NCBI GenBank assembly: GCA_903904275.1 | Contig: CAIVBX010000029.1 | Span: 1-18,957, forward strand | DNA length: 18,957 nt | Source: an uncultured Pseudomonadota bacterium | Lineage (GTDB): Bacteria > Pseudomonadota > Gammaproteobacteria > Methylococcales > Methylomonadaceae | Direction of reading: 5' to 3' | In this document: positions 7,189 to 15,657 of the stretch, in pieces | How the letters are laid out: each line of letters begins with the position of its first letter | Position numbering within the stretch: the stretch's first letter is position 1 | Notes under the pieces: generated by a model | Seen by the model: only the letters and a program-made list of their open reading frames with translations | Database searches by the model: none | What the model was told of the DNA's origin: nothing | Made by a program: the position numbers and the translations under genes

Positions 7189-8268
7189 TTAGTGCGTGCG
7201 TTCAAATTCTTGCATGAATGAAATCAACGCATCAATGCCACTTTCAGGCATTGCGTTATAAATACTTGCTCGCATTCCACCAACCGAACGATGTCCTTTT
7301 AATTCATTTAAACCCGCGGATTCTGCGGCAGTTAAAAATGCTTTATCTAATGTTTCATCTGCCAAAATAAACGGCACATTCATTCGTGAACGAAATTTCA
7401 AATCTACAGGATTTCGATACAACGTCGAATTATCAATTGCTTGATAAAGTTTTGCCGCTTTTTCGATATTGCGTTTTTCCATTTCAACAACGCCACCTTC
7501 TGATTTAACCCATTTCAAAACCAAGCCCATCAAATACCAACTGTAAGTGGTTGGCGTATTTAACATCGATTGATTTTTAGCTTGTTCAGCATAATTGAAA
7601 ACAGGCGGCACAAGTTTTGAACATTTTCCGAGTAAATCCTCACGCACAATCACAAGCGTCACCCCCGCCGCTCCCATATTTTTTTGACTACCCGCGTAAA
7701 TCAAACCAAATTCATTGACATTAACAGGACGTGACAAAATGTTTGATGACATATCACAAACCAACGGCAAACTTGTTGAATCAGGCGTTGCATTAAATTC
7801 AACGCCGTGAATGGTTTCGTTTGAGGTGTAATGCAAATAAGCCGCTTCTGAATCCATTTCCCAGTTTGAAATATCAGGAATAGTTGTGAAATTTGACGAT
7901 TCTGAACTCGCACTAACGATTGCGTCACAATAGGATTTTGCATCTTTTATCGCTTTTTCAGACCATGCACCCGTTTTGATATAACAGGCTTTAGTTTTAT
8001 CGCCTAACAAATTTTGCGGAATAAATGAAAATTGCGCCGACGCGCCACCTTGTAAAAATAACACTTGATAATTTTGCGGAACATTCATCAATTTTCGCAA
8101 ATCAGCGTCTAATTCAGCGGCGATACTGGAAAATTGTTTGCCACGATGGCTCATTTCCATCACAGACATTCCACTTCCACGCCAATCCAATAATTCGTCT
8201 TTTGCTTGTTCTAAAACAGCTTTCGGCAAAGCCGAAGGTCCTGCACTAAAATTGTAAATTTGAGTCAT
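7189..8268 (-). CDS. serC: Phosphoserine aminotransferase
   Basis: SerC is a PLP enzyme that transfers an amino group from glutamate to 3-phosphohydroxypyruvate in serine synthesis, and acts on a related substrate in pyridoxal phosphate synthesis. From the ATG at 8268 the protein is 359 aa, the family length. It begins TQIYNFSAGPSALP, has FLQGGASAQF near residue 71, and YAGSQKNMGAAG with K196 as the PLP lysine. It ends with the GGMRASIYNAMPESGI motif. A longer frame starts at 8310 inside the upstream DUF2721 gene. I prefer 8268 because AGAG lies just before it and it matches the family N-terminus. It is last in the minus-strand group starting with the permease or dnaQ. Confidence 0.95.
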   Translation of the reverse strand: MTQIYNFSAGPSALPKAVLEQAKDELLDWRGSGMSVMEMSHRGKQFSSIAAELDADLRKLMNVPQNYQVLFLQGGASAQFSFIPQNLLGDKTKACYIKTGAWSEKAIKDAKSYCDAIVSASSESSNFTTIPDISNWEMDSEAAYLHYTSNETIHGVEFNATPDSTSLPLVCDMSSNILSRPVNVNEFGLIYAGSQKNMGAAGVTLVIVREDLLGKCSKLVPPVFNYAEQAKNQSMLNTPTTYSWYLMGLVLKWVKSEGGVVEMEKRNIEKAAKLYQAIDNSTLYRNPVDLKFRSRMNVPFILADETLDKAFLTAAESAGLNELKGHRSVGGMRASIYNAMPESGIDALISFMQEFERTH

Positions 8269-8291
8269 ATTTTTCTCTGTTAAATTAAAAA

Positions 8292-8732
8292 TTAGTCTTG
8301 ACGATGCCATGTAATCATTTCTTGCGTGGCAAAAATGATTTCACCTAGAAAACAAAAAATGCCGAAAATGAGCGCGAACATCGCCATAATAAACGTGCCT
8401 AAAATGAAATCGGACACGCTGAGTTTGATGACAACGCCAATAAATATCAACGCAATGGATAATGAAATACATAAACCTGCAACGATAAATAAACCAATTG
8501 CCCAACGCATCCATGTCACTCTTTTTCGGATAATGTCGAATTCATTTAAAAACTTGTTTCGTTGTTCGAGGTTTAAACCATTTAAATATCGCGCTCTGTC
8601 GATGGTTCTGCCTAAACGATTGACGACTACGCCTAAAAATGAACCAATACCCGTTAATAAAAAAACGGGCGCGACAGCGTCACGAATTGCGGCAGAAACT
8701 TCAAGTGTGTTTGATGGTGCGCTAAATAACAT
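8292..8732 (-). CDS. DUF2721 family membrane protein, 146 aa
   Basis: The family is recognised from the N-terminal AAIRDAVAPVFLLTGIGSFLGVVVNRLGR stretch (residues about 14-42, shown in part), followed by DRARYL. Three membrane segments are visible: about 20-38, 76-98 and 108-132. The Arg-rich stretch 39-75 is presumably cytoplasmic. No biochemical role is known for DUF2721. It starts 12 bases after dnaQ and ends 23 bases before serC, so all three are probably co-transcribed. No clear Shine-Dalgarno sequence precedes the ATG, so coupling with dnaQ termination is plausible. Confidence 0.85.
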   Translation of the reverse strand: MLFSAPSNTLEVSAAIRDAVAPVFLLTGIGSFLGVVVNRLGRTIDRARYLNGLNLEQRNKFLNEFDIIRKRVTWMRWAIGLFIVAGLCISLSIALIFIGVVIKLSVSDFILGTFIMAMFALIFGIFCFLGEIIFATQEMITWHRQD

Positions 8733-8744
8733 AATGATTACAGT

Positions 8745-9458
8745 TTAATTTGATAGCCATAAACATTCCTTGATGGTTGCTAAGCGTGCTTCGTGAGTTT
8801 GTAATTCTTCTTCTGTGCAACGCAAAATTGGCAACGGCGCACGATTTCCTAGGGTTCGGATAACAATTTCATTTGAATTTGTGGCATTGGTTTCGGCAAT
8901 GATATTTTCATTCATTAGCGAAAACTGTCCACCTGTCATCGCTAAAAACACGTCCGCTAAAATTTGAGCATCTAGCAATGCGCCATGTAATTCACGGTGA
9001 GCATTATCGACATTATAACGTTTGCAAAGTGCATCTAAATTATTGCGTTGTGAAGGATGCCGTTTTTTTGCATCGGCAAGGGTATCGAAAACGGTGCAAA
9101 TACTTTCAATCGGTGGAAAATTCAACAAATCCACTAATTCATAATTTAAAAATCCTACGTCAAATGGCGCGTTGTGAATAATTAACTCTGCGCCGCGAAT
9201 GTAATCGATGAATGTTTGAGCAATTTGTGAAAAAAGTGGTTTGTCTGCTAAAAATTCCGTTGTAATGCCATGAACACGCAATGCGCCTTCTTCGCTGTCA
9301 CGTTGTGGATTGATGTAAATATGAAAATTGTTGCCTGTCAAACGACGGTCAATCAGTTCAACGCAACCAATTTCTAAAATGCGGTTGCCATCTTTAGTGC
9401 TTAAACCTGTTGTTTCAGTATCAAGAACAATTAAGCGATTCGCGTGTGTATTTTCCAT
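8745..9458 (-). CDS. dnaQ: DNA polymerase III epsilon subunit (3'-5' proofreading exonuclease)
   Basis: Epsilon removes misinserted nucleotides within the DNA polymerase III core. The 237-aa product has the DEDDh exonuclease residues: D13 and E15 in VLDTETTG, D100 in HNAPFDVGF, H158 and D163 in RELHGALLDAQ, matching D12, E14, D103, H162 and D167 of E. coli. The final about 55 residues would carry the linker and the part that contacts the alpha subunit. No strong Shine-Dalgarno sequence precedes the ATG; the upstream sequence is A-rich. A 107-base AT-rich gap separates it from the permease gene, so it may have its own promoter, though I find no convincing one. Confidence 0.95.
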   Translation of the reverse strand: MENTHANRLIVLDTETTGLSTKDGNRILEIGCVELIDRRLTGNNFHIYINPQRDSEEGALRVHGITTEFLADKPLFSQIAQTFIDYIRGAELIIHNAPFDVGFLNYELVDLLNFPPIESICTVFDTLADAKKRHPSQRNNLDALCKRYNVDNAHRELHGALLDAQILADVFLAMTGGQFSLMNENIIAETNATNSNEIVIRTLGNRAPLPILRCTEEELQTHEARLATIKECLWLSN

Positions 9459-9565
9459 TATTTTTTTGAGTGCAATTTGTTGATTAGTCGTTTAGTTAAA
9501 CTTTTTTTATTGAATTTTACAAACAAAAAGGGCTGTTTTTTACGTTTTCAGAAATATCTTGTTAT

Positions 9566-10852
9566 TTATTCACTTCTTCGCGGGTCAAATGCCGTTTGCA
9601 CTGTTTCAGCAAATAAATTCGCCGCCAACACCAATGCAAACATAAACAAAAATGCCGCCGTTAATGACCACCAAACAATCGGTTCACGCGCCATTTCAAG
9701 ACGTGCGCCATTAATCATATTTCCCCAACTGTAAGTGCTTGGGTCAACACCGATATTGATATACGACAACGCGGCTTCGGCTAAAACAAGCGAACTGAAA
9801 TCCAACACAATCGAAATCAACACAATGTGCATCACGTTTGGCAAAATGTGACGAATCAAAATCGTGTGTTGTTTTACGCCTAATGAATAGGCTGCTTGAA
9901 CATATTCCATTTCGCGTAATTTCAACGTTTCAGCGCGTAATAATCGACACAAACCCGTCCAACTTGTCATGCCTAAAATCAAACATAAAAACAGCAATCG
10001 CATATCCGCACGAACAATCAAACTGGTGAAATCGCTTTCGTGATTCGACATATAAACTTGCACCATCAACACCGACGCGCCAATCAATAAAACGCTGGGA
10101 ATCGAATTTAACGTGGTGTACAAAAATTGAATTACGTCATCAAGCCAACCTCGAAAAAATCCCGCCAAAATCCCTAAAACCAGCGACAACGGCAATAAAA
10201 TCAACGTCGTCAATGTCCCTAAAACTAAGCCTGTGCGAATACTTTTAATCGTTTGATAAAACACATCTTCGCCAACTTTGTCAGTGCCGAAAACGTGATA
10301 AAAATTCGATAAATAAATCAGCGTCGAACTCAACGTAATCAACATAAAAAAGGTGCGTTTCGATTTAATTTTTAATGTGAAAACCAGAAATGCAAAAATT
10401 CCCACACCAATAAAAAATCCAATCGCGGTTTTCTGAAAAATATCGTCGATTTTTTGCGTTTCATTTTCTAAATGCTTTCCACCAAACGTTAAACGTGGAT
10501 AATCCCAACGCATTGAATTATTGGCTTGAGCAATCATTTCTTTGTTGTAAAGCGTTGTCGCAAAGGGTTCGGAATACGTTTTTTCACCATGTTCACGCAA
10601 TGGCGCGGCGAAATAATCTAACACGCTGATAATTTCATTATCTTTTGATGCGGGTTTGAAATGAATTGAATCTAAAATGCCAATTGACACAAAAAACAAC
10701 AGAATAATCAGCGATGACATTCCCACAGAATTTTGTTTAATAGTTGTGAGTGGGCGTTTTAAATGCTCTTTTTTACGCATGACGTAAAAAATACCCGTTA
10801 TCAAAATCAACAAAACCAAAATGAGCGCATCCGTCCACAAAATTACCATCAT
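9566..10852 (-). CDS. OppC/YejE-like ABC transporter permease with extended N-terminus (428 aa)
   Basis: The C-terminal half is a binding-protein-dependent transport permease of the peptide/nickel class. It has the HVFGTDKVGEDVF entry motif near residues 187-198, and the EAA loop EYVQAAYSLGVKQHTILIRHILPN near 317-339, shown in part: EYVQAAYSLGVK. It ends SYSWGNMINGA-like and DPR. Partners would be a second permease, two ATPases and a solute-binding protein; none is in the window. The N-terminal part is longer than in OppC, with two early membrane helices (about 8-26 and 45-63), a soluble stretch, and an extra hydrophobic pair (about 143-161 and 168-186) before the FGTD motif. A double ATG follows TAGG; 10852 or 10849 could be used. 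Substrate unknown. Confidence 0.8.
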   Translation of the reverse strand: MMVILWTDALILVLLILITGIFYVMRKKEHLKRPLTTIKQNSVGMSSLIILLFFVSIGILDSIHFKPASKDNEIISVLDYFAAPLREHGEKTYSEPFATTLYNKEMIAQANNSMRWDYPRLTFGGKHLENETQKIDDIFQKTAIGFFIGVGIFAFLVFTLKIKSKRTFFMLITLSSTLIYLSNFYHVFGTDKVGEDVFYQTIKSIRTGLVLGTLTTLILLPLSLVLGILAGFFRGWLDDVIQFLYTTLNSIPSVLLIGASVLMVQVYMSNHESDFTSLIVRADMRLLFLCLILGMTSWTGLCRLLRAETLKLREMEYVQAAYSLGVKQHTILIRHILPNVMHIVLISIVLDFSSLVLAEAALSYINIGVDPSTYSWGNMINGARLEMAREPIVWWSLTAAFLFMFALVLAANLFAETVQTAFDPRRSE

Positions 10853-10997
10853 CAAACCTATTTTTTAAATCGAAACATGATGCCTACGTTACTATTTTTT
10901 ACGAATCTTTCACACGTTTAAGTCGAAAATAATTTTTAACAAAAACTACGTTAGAATATCCGCTGTTTTAACACTTAATAAGTTGGAAAGAAAAAGT

Positions 10998-12215
10998 ATG
11001 GCAGACATTAAAAAAGTAGTTTTAGCGTATTCAGGTGGTTTGGATACGTCCGTTATTTTGAAATGGTTACAAGATGTTTATCAATGTGAAGTGGTAACTT
11101 TTACAGCGGATTTGGGACAAGGCGAAGAAGTTGAACCTGCTCGCGCAAAAGCAAAATCACTCGGCATTAAAGAAATTTATATTGATGATTTACGCGAAGA
11201 ATTTGCGCGTGATTTCGTGTTTCCGATGTTTCGCGCAAATACGATTTATGAAGGTGAATATCTTTTAGGTACATCGATTGCGCGTCCGTTGATTGCAAAA
11301 CGTTTGATTGAAATTGCGAATGAAACAGGCGCAGATGCGATTTCACACGGCGCGACTGGCAAAGGAAACGACCAAGTACGTTTTGAATTAGGTGCGTATG
11401 CGTTGCGTCCTGACATTCATGTGATTGCACCGTGGCGCGAATGGGATTTGAATTCTCGTCAATCATTGCTCAATTATGCTGAAAAACACGGCATTCCTGT
11501 TGAACAAAAACAAGGTGGCAGTTCGCCTTATTCAATGGATGCGAATTTGTTGCATATTTCGTATGAAGGTCGTGTGTTAGAAAATCCTTGGACTGAACCT
11601 GAAGAAACGATGTGGCGTTGGAGCGTTTCACCTGAAAATGCACCAGACCAAGCAACATACATTGAATTAACTTATGCAAAAGGCGACGTGGTTGCGATTA
11701 ACGACGAACCTGTTTCACCTGCAACGATAATGGAGCGTTTAAACAAAATCGGCGGTGAAAATGGTATCGGTCGTTTGGATATTGTTGAAAATCGTTATGT
11801 CGGCATGAAATCACGCGGTTGTTACGAAACGCCAGCGGGAACAATTATGCTCAAAGCACATCGCGCGATTGAATCGTTGACGCTTGACCGCGAAGTGGCA
11901 CATTTAAAAGATGAATTGATGCCGCGTTATGCGTCATTGATTTATAACGGCTATTGGTGGAGTCCAGAACGTGAAATGTTGCAAACGATGATTGACCAGT
12001 CGCAAATCAATGTGAATGGCAAAGTTCGTATAAAACTTTATAAAGGCAACGTGATTGTCGTTGGTCGTGAATCAACAACGGACAGTTTATTCGACGAAAG
12101 TATTGCGACATTTGAAGAAGATAATGGCGCGTATGACCAAAAAGACGCGGCAGGATTCATTAAATTAAATGCGTTACGTTTGCGAATTGCTGCAAAACGT
12201 AAAGCCGCAAAATAA
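10998..12215 (+). CDS. argG: Argininosuccinate synthase
   Basis: ArgG joins citrulline and aspartate with ATP hydrolysis to AMP, the penultimate step of arginine synthesis. The 405-aa protein begins ADIKKVVLAYSGGLDTS, containing the SGGLDTS pyrophosphatase loop. Other family signatures are ISHGATGKGNDQVRFE near residue 115 and SPYSMDANLLHISYEG near 175. The frame extends to a TTG at 10983, but the ATG at 10998 has GGAAAG upstream and fits the family start. A TAGAAT at 10952-10957 could be the -10 of its promoter, without a good -35. The gene is divergent from the permease and followed by a terminator before hisA. Confidence 0.96.
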   Translation: MADIKKVVLAYSGGLDTSVILKWLQDVYQCEVVTFTADLGQGEEVEPARAKAKSLGIKEIYIDDLREEFARDFVFPMFRANTIYEGEYLLGTSIARPLIAKRLIEIANETGADAISHGATGKGNDQVRFELGAYALRPDIHVIAPWREWDLNSRQSLLNYAEKHGIPVEQKQGGSSPYSMDANLLHISYEGRVLENPWTEPEETMWRWSVSPENAPDQATYIELTYAKGDVVAINDEPVSPATIMERLNKIGGENGIGRLDIVENRYVGMKSRGCYETPAGTIMLKAHRAIESLTLDREVAHLKDELMPRYASLIYNGYWWSPEREMLQTMIDQSQINVNGKVRIKLYKGNVIVVGRESTTDSLFDESIATFEEDNGAYDQKDAAGFIKLNALRLRIAAKRKAAK

Positions 12216-12231
12216 TTTTCAATAAATTCAT

Positions 12232-12267
12232 AAAGTCGAGTTTGAATTTCTTAAGCTCGGCTTTTTT
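12232..12267 (+). terminator. Terminator between argG and hisA
   Basis: An approximately 11-bp stem with two G-U pairs (12233-12243 with 12253-12263) and a 9-nt loop is followed by six or seven T. It lies 17 bases after the argG stop and only about 26 bases before the hisA ATG. Some read-through or a promoter very close to hisA is therefore needed. Confidence 0.75.
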
Positions 12268-12293
12268 CTTAAAATTCAAATTTACAACTAATT

Positions 12294-13025
12294 ATGTTAT
12301 TGATTCCCGCGATTGATTTAAAAGAAGGAAAATGTGTTCGTTTGCGTCAAGGACGCATGGAAGATGACACGGTATTTTCAGATAATCCTGTTGAAGTGGC
12401 GGGGCGTTGGGTTGACGCGGGCGCAAAACGGATTCATTTGGTGGATTTAGATGGCGCATTTGCTGGAAAACCACGCAATGCCGAAGTGGTTACAGCGATT
12501 GCAAAAGCCTATCCAAATTTGCCTGTACAAATTGGTGGAGGCATTCGTGACGAAGCGACGATTGAAGCCTATTTAAATGCAGGCGTGCAATATGTGATTA
12601 TCGGCACAAAAGCCGTTCAAGAACCGCAATTTGTCCGTGAAATGGCGGCAAAATTTACTGGTCATGTCATTGTTGGTTTAGATGCGAAAGATGGCAAAGT
12701 GGCTACCGATGGTTGGGCAACTGTTTCAGAATTTGATGTGATTGATTTAGCCACGCAATTTCAAAATGATGGTGTTGTGGCGATTATTTACACCGATATT
12801 TCGCGCGACGGCATGATGCAAGGCGTGAATGTTGAAGCGACTGTGCGTTTAGCGCGAGCGATTTCGATTCCCGTGATTGCATCGGGTGGGATTACAAATT
12901 TAGATGATATTCACGCATTAGGCACAGTCGCAAATGATGGCATTATGGGTGCGATTACAGGTCGTGCGATTTATGAAGGCACGCTCGATTTTGCCGAAGG
13001 TCAGAAAATCGCAGATACGTTTTAG
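12294..13025 (+). CDS. hisA: ProFAR isomerase (HisA)
   Basis: HisA catalyses the Amadori isomerisation of ProFAR to PRFAR, the fourth step of histidine synthesis. The 243-aa protein is a (beta/alpha)8 barrel with two phosphate-binding half-barrel repeats. It begins LLIPAIDLKEGKCVRL with D8 as one catalytic Asp. GLDAKDGKVATDGW near residue 126 carries the second. IPVIASGGI near 197 and GIMGAITGRAIYEG near 222 form the phosphate site. No Shine-Dalgarno sequence is visible before the ATG. hisF begins nine bases after its stop. Confidence 0.96.
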   Translation: MLLIPAIDLKEGKCVRLRQGRMEDDTVFSDNPVEVAGRWVDAGAKRIHLVDLDGAFAGKPRNAEVVTAIAKAYPNLPVQIGGGIRDEATIEAYLNAGVQYVIIGTKAVQEPQFVREMAAKFTGHVIVGLDAKDGKVATDGWATVSEFDVIDLATQFQNDGVVAIIYTDISRDGMMQGVNVEATVRLARAISIPVIASGGITNLDDIHALGTVANDGIMGAITGRAIYEGTLDFAEGQKIADTF

Positions 13026-13034
13026 GAAATCAAA

Positions 13035-13808
13035 ATGAGCCTAGCCAAAAGAATTATTCCTTGTTTAGACGTAGATAATGGGCGCGTTGTAAAAGGTGTG
13101 CAATTTGTCGATATTCGTGACGCAGGCAACCCTGTTGAAATTGCTCGCCGTTATGACCGCGAAGGTGCAGATGAAATTACGTTTTTAGACATTACCGCGA
13201 CGCACGATAATCGCAACACGATGGTTCACGTTGTGGAACAAGTTGCCAGCGAAGTGTTTATTCCCTTAACTGTTGGCGGTGGAATTCGCACGTTAGACGA
13301 TATTCGCCGAATGCTCAACGCTGGCGCAGACAAAGTTGGCATCAACAGCGCAGCCGTTTTCAATCCTGAATTTGTCAAAGAAGCCGCAGACAAATTTGGC
13401 TCGCAATGTATCGTCGTGGCAATTGATGCAAAAAAAGTCAGTGGCGAAGACGAGCCAAATCGTTGGGAAATTTTCACGCATGGCGGACGCAAACCTACTG
13501 GTTTAGATGCGGTTGAATGGGCGAAAAAAATGGTGGCTTTTGGTGCAGGTGAAATTCTTTTAACTAGCATGGACAAAGACGGCACAAAATCAGGTTTTAA
13601 TTTGCCTTTAACTCGTGCTGTGAGCGAAGCGGTTTCTGTGCCTGTGATTGCGTCAGGTGGTGTTGGAAATTTAGACCATTTAGCCGAAGGGATTTTAGAA
13701 GGCAAAGCAGATGCAGTGTTGGCGGCAAGTATTTTCCATTTTGGTGAATATACAATTGAGCAAGCTAAACAACGAATGCGTGAATGTGGGATTGAGGTTA
13801 GGTTATGA
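13035..13808 (+). CDS. hisF: Imidazole glycerol phosphate synthase, cyclase subunit
   Basis: HisF uses ammonia from HisH glutaminase to convert PRFAR to imidazole glycerol phosphate and AICAR. The 257-aa barrel has D11 in IPCLDVDNGRVVKG and D130 in VVAIDAKKV as the general acid/base pair. TVGGGIRTLDDI near residue 80 and VIASGGVG near 203 are phosphate loops. AGGA overlaps the hisA stop and gives a good ribosome site. The 3' end overlaps hisI by four bases (ATGA). The HisH partner is not in the window. Confidence 0.97.
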   Translation: MSLAKRIIPCLDVDNGRVVKGVQFVDIRDAGNPVEIARRYDREGADEITFLDITATHDNRNTMVHVVEQVASEVFIPLTVGGGIRTLDDIRRMLNAGADKVGINSAAVFNPEFVKEAADKFGSQCIVVAIDAKKVSGEDEPNRWEIFTHGGRKPTGLDAVEWAKKMVAFGAGEILLTSMDKDGTKSGFNLPLTRAVSEAVSVPVIASGGVGNLDHLAEGILEGKADAVLAASIFHFGEYTIEQAKQRMRECGIEVRL

Positions 13809-14188
13809 ATTGGTTAAATGAAATTCGCTTCACCGAAGATGGTTTAATTCCTGCGATTGCTCAAGATGCGAAAACAGGCAAAGTTTTAATGTTTGCTTGG
13901 ATGAATCAAGAATCGTTAAAACTCACGGTTGAAAATGGTTACGCGGTTTATTGGTCGCGTTCACGTCAAAAATTGTGGCGAAAAGGCGAAGAATCAGGAC
14001 ATCAACAAAAAATTATCAGCATTCAAATAGATTGTGACGAAGATGTTTTGTTATTACGAGTTGAGCAACAAAGCGGCATTGCTTGTCACACAGGACGTGA
14101 AAGTTGTTTTTATCGGCAATTGATTGATGGCGAATGGCAAACCATTGAAAACGTGTTGAAAAATCCCAATGAAATTTACAAACATTAA
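13805..14188 (+). CDS. hisI: Phosphoribosyl-AMP cyclohydrolase
   Basis: HisI opens the purine ring of PR-AMP in the third step of histidine synthesis. The 127-aa protein is monofunctional: it has only the cyclohydrolase domain and lacks the HisE pyrophosphohydrolase found fused in E. coli. Motifs include VLMFAWMNQESL (about 27-38) and YWSRSRQKLWRKGEESGH (49-66). The metal sites are DCDED with D76, C77, D78 and D80, then C94 and C101. Its start overlaps hisF by four bases and its end overlaps bepA by 20. HisE does not follow and must be elsewhere. Confidence 0.96.
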   Translation: MNWLNEIRFTEDGLIPAIAQDAKTGKVLMFAWMNQESLKLTVENGYAVYWSRSRQKLWRKGEESGHQQKIISIQIDCDEDVLLLRVEQQSGIACHTGRESCFYRQLIDGEWQTIENVLKNPNEIYKH

Positions 14189-15623
14189 ACGTGCTTTTTT
14201 TATCGCGTTTTTGCTTAATGCAACAACGCTTTTTGCGCTTGAAACGGATAAACTCGATTTGCCAGAAATGGGCGATTCAGCAGGAACGTTAATCAGTCCA
14301 GATGAAGAAAAAAAATTAGGTGAGGCATTTTTTCGCAGTTTGCACGCGCAAATTGAAATCAATCAAGACAGCGAAATTCAAGATTATATTCAAACCATTG
14401 GTGAGAAATTAGTTTCTCACAGTGATACGCCAAGTTATCCCTTTCATTTTTTTGTGGTGATGGAAAATAACATCAATGCGTTTGCTGGTCCTGGTGGTTA
14501 TATCGGTGTGAATTCAGGGCTGATTTTAATGACCGAAGCCGAAAGCGAATTGGCATCGGTGATGGCGCATGAAATTGGTCACGTTACGCAACGACATTTA
14601 TATCGTTCTTATGAAGCAAGTTCGCGGCTTTCGATTCCGATGATGGCAGCAACATTAGGCGCAATTTTATTAGGTTCACAATCGCCAGCCGCAGGGCAGG
14701 CAGCGATTATGGCAATCCAAGCGGGAAGTGTTCAATTTCAAATCAATTTCACCCGTGAACATGAAGAAGAAGCTGACCGCGTTGGAATGCAAACGTTGTC
14801 GCTTTCGACTTATGACCCACGCGCTATGCCAACCTTTTTTGAACGGTTGCAACAATCAACGCGCTATTCTGGTCAAAATGTACCTGAATTTTTACGCACC
14901 CATCCTGTGACTGCATCGCGGATTTCAGATTCGCGCGGACGCGCGGACAATTATCCTTACAAACAATATCCTGATTCGCTTACTTATCAGTTAATTAAAA
15001 CAAAATTACAAGTGTTGCTTGCCAACGATAGCAATGAAATTAAAGCAATTTTACAAGCACGATTAAATCAAGGTTTGCCAGAACAACGCACTGTTGCTCA
15101 ATATGGTTTGGGGTTATTAGCGTTAAAAACGCAAAATCTTGTTGAAGCAGAAGCGATTTTTCAAAATTTAACAAAATTAAATCCTGAACAGTCACATTAT
15201 GCTGCCGCATTAGCACGAGTAGCGTTAGAATCGAATAATTACAAATTAGCCTCAGCACGTTTTCAAAAATTAGTTGCACAATTTCCTGAAAATGACGCGA
15301 TTAAACTTGAATATGTACGAACATTATTGAAGGCTGGCGAACCACTTAACGCCAAAAAAATGTTGTTGACGTTGTCATTTAAAACACAACAACAGCCCAT
15401 TTTTTCAGAATTACTTGCACAAATTTACGGTGATTTAAATCAACCCGCTGAATCTCATCGTTATTTGGCGGATTATTATTTTGCAATGGGGGCAACACAA
15501 CAAGCGATTTTGCAAATTCGTTTAGCAGAGCAAATTCGCGGCATTAGTCCGCAAATGCTGTTGATTTTGCGTGATAAATTAACATTTCTATTAACGACTT
15601 TTGGACAAGAAAGGCATTCTTGA
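14169..15623 (+). CDS. bepA: BepA-like periplasmic M48 metalloprotease with TPR domain
   Basis: BepA is a periplasmic chaperone and protease that checks outer-membrane protein assembly, for example LptD and BAM substrates. The 484-aa length matches E. coli BepA (487 aa). A signal peptide covers about residues 1-24 (hydrophobic core, LFA/LE). The zinc protease has HEIGH at 134-138, the third ligand E201 in EEEADRVG, and H245 in the THPVTASR loop, equivalent to the regulatory His of E. coli. TPR-like helical repeats fill about 270-484. It overlaps hisI by 20 bases, so it appears to be expressed with the histidine genes, although its function is unrelated. Confidence 0.92.
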   Translation: MKFTNIKRAFFIAFLLNATTLFALETDKLDLPEMGDSAGTLISPDEEKKLGEAFFRSLHAQIEINQDSEIQDYIQTIGEKLVSHSDTPSYPFHFFVVMENNINAFAGPGGYIGVNSGLILMTEAESELASVMAHEIGHVTQRHLYRSYEASSRLSIPMMAATLGAILLGSQSPAAGQAAIMAIQAGSVQFQINFTREHEEEADRVGMQTLSLSTYDPRAMPTFFERLQQSTRYSGQNVPEFLRTHPVTASRISDSRGRADNYPYKQYPDSLTYQLIKTKLQVLLANDSNEIKAILQARLNQGLPEQRTVAQYGLGLLALKTQNLVEAEAIFQNLTKLNPEQSHYAAALARVALESNNYKLASARFQKLVAQFPENDAIKLEYVRTLLKAGEPLNAKKMLLTLSFKTQQQPIFSELLAQIYGDLNQPAESHRYLADYYFAMGATQQAILQIRLAEQIRGISPQMLLILRDKLTFLLTTFGQERHS

Positions 15624-15652
15624 TTTTTCAACTCAGAATGCCTCTGCTTTTT
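15612..15652. terminator. Bidirectional terminator between bepA and the PEP-CTERM gene
   Basis: A 9-bp inverted repeat (AGGCATTCT at 15612-15620 with AGAATGCCT at 15635-15643) surrounds the bepA stop codon. It is followed on the plus strand by CTGC and five T. It lies between converging genes. The left arm is inside the bepA coding sequence. Confidence 0.7.
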
Positions 15653-15657
15653 AGCGT

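Noticed and set aside
8269..8310. Longer serC start at 8310
   Set aside because: It overlaps the DUF2721 gene and adds residues absent from the family; the inner ATG has AGAG upstream and gives the standard length.
9493..9511. Hairpin GTTT/AAAC followed by seven T between the permease and dnaQ
   Set aside because: The stem is only four to five A-T-rich pairs, points in the plus direction where no gene ends, and is too weak for a terminator call.
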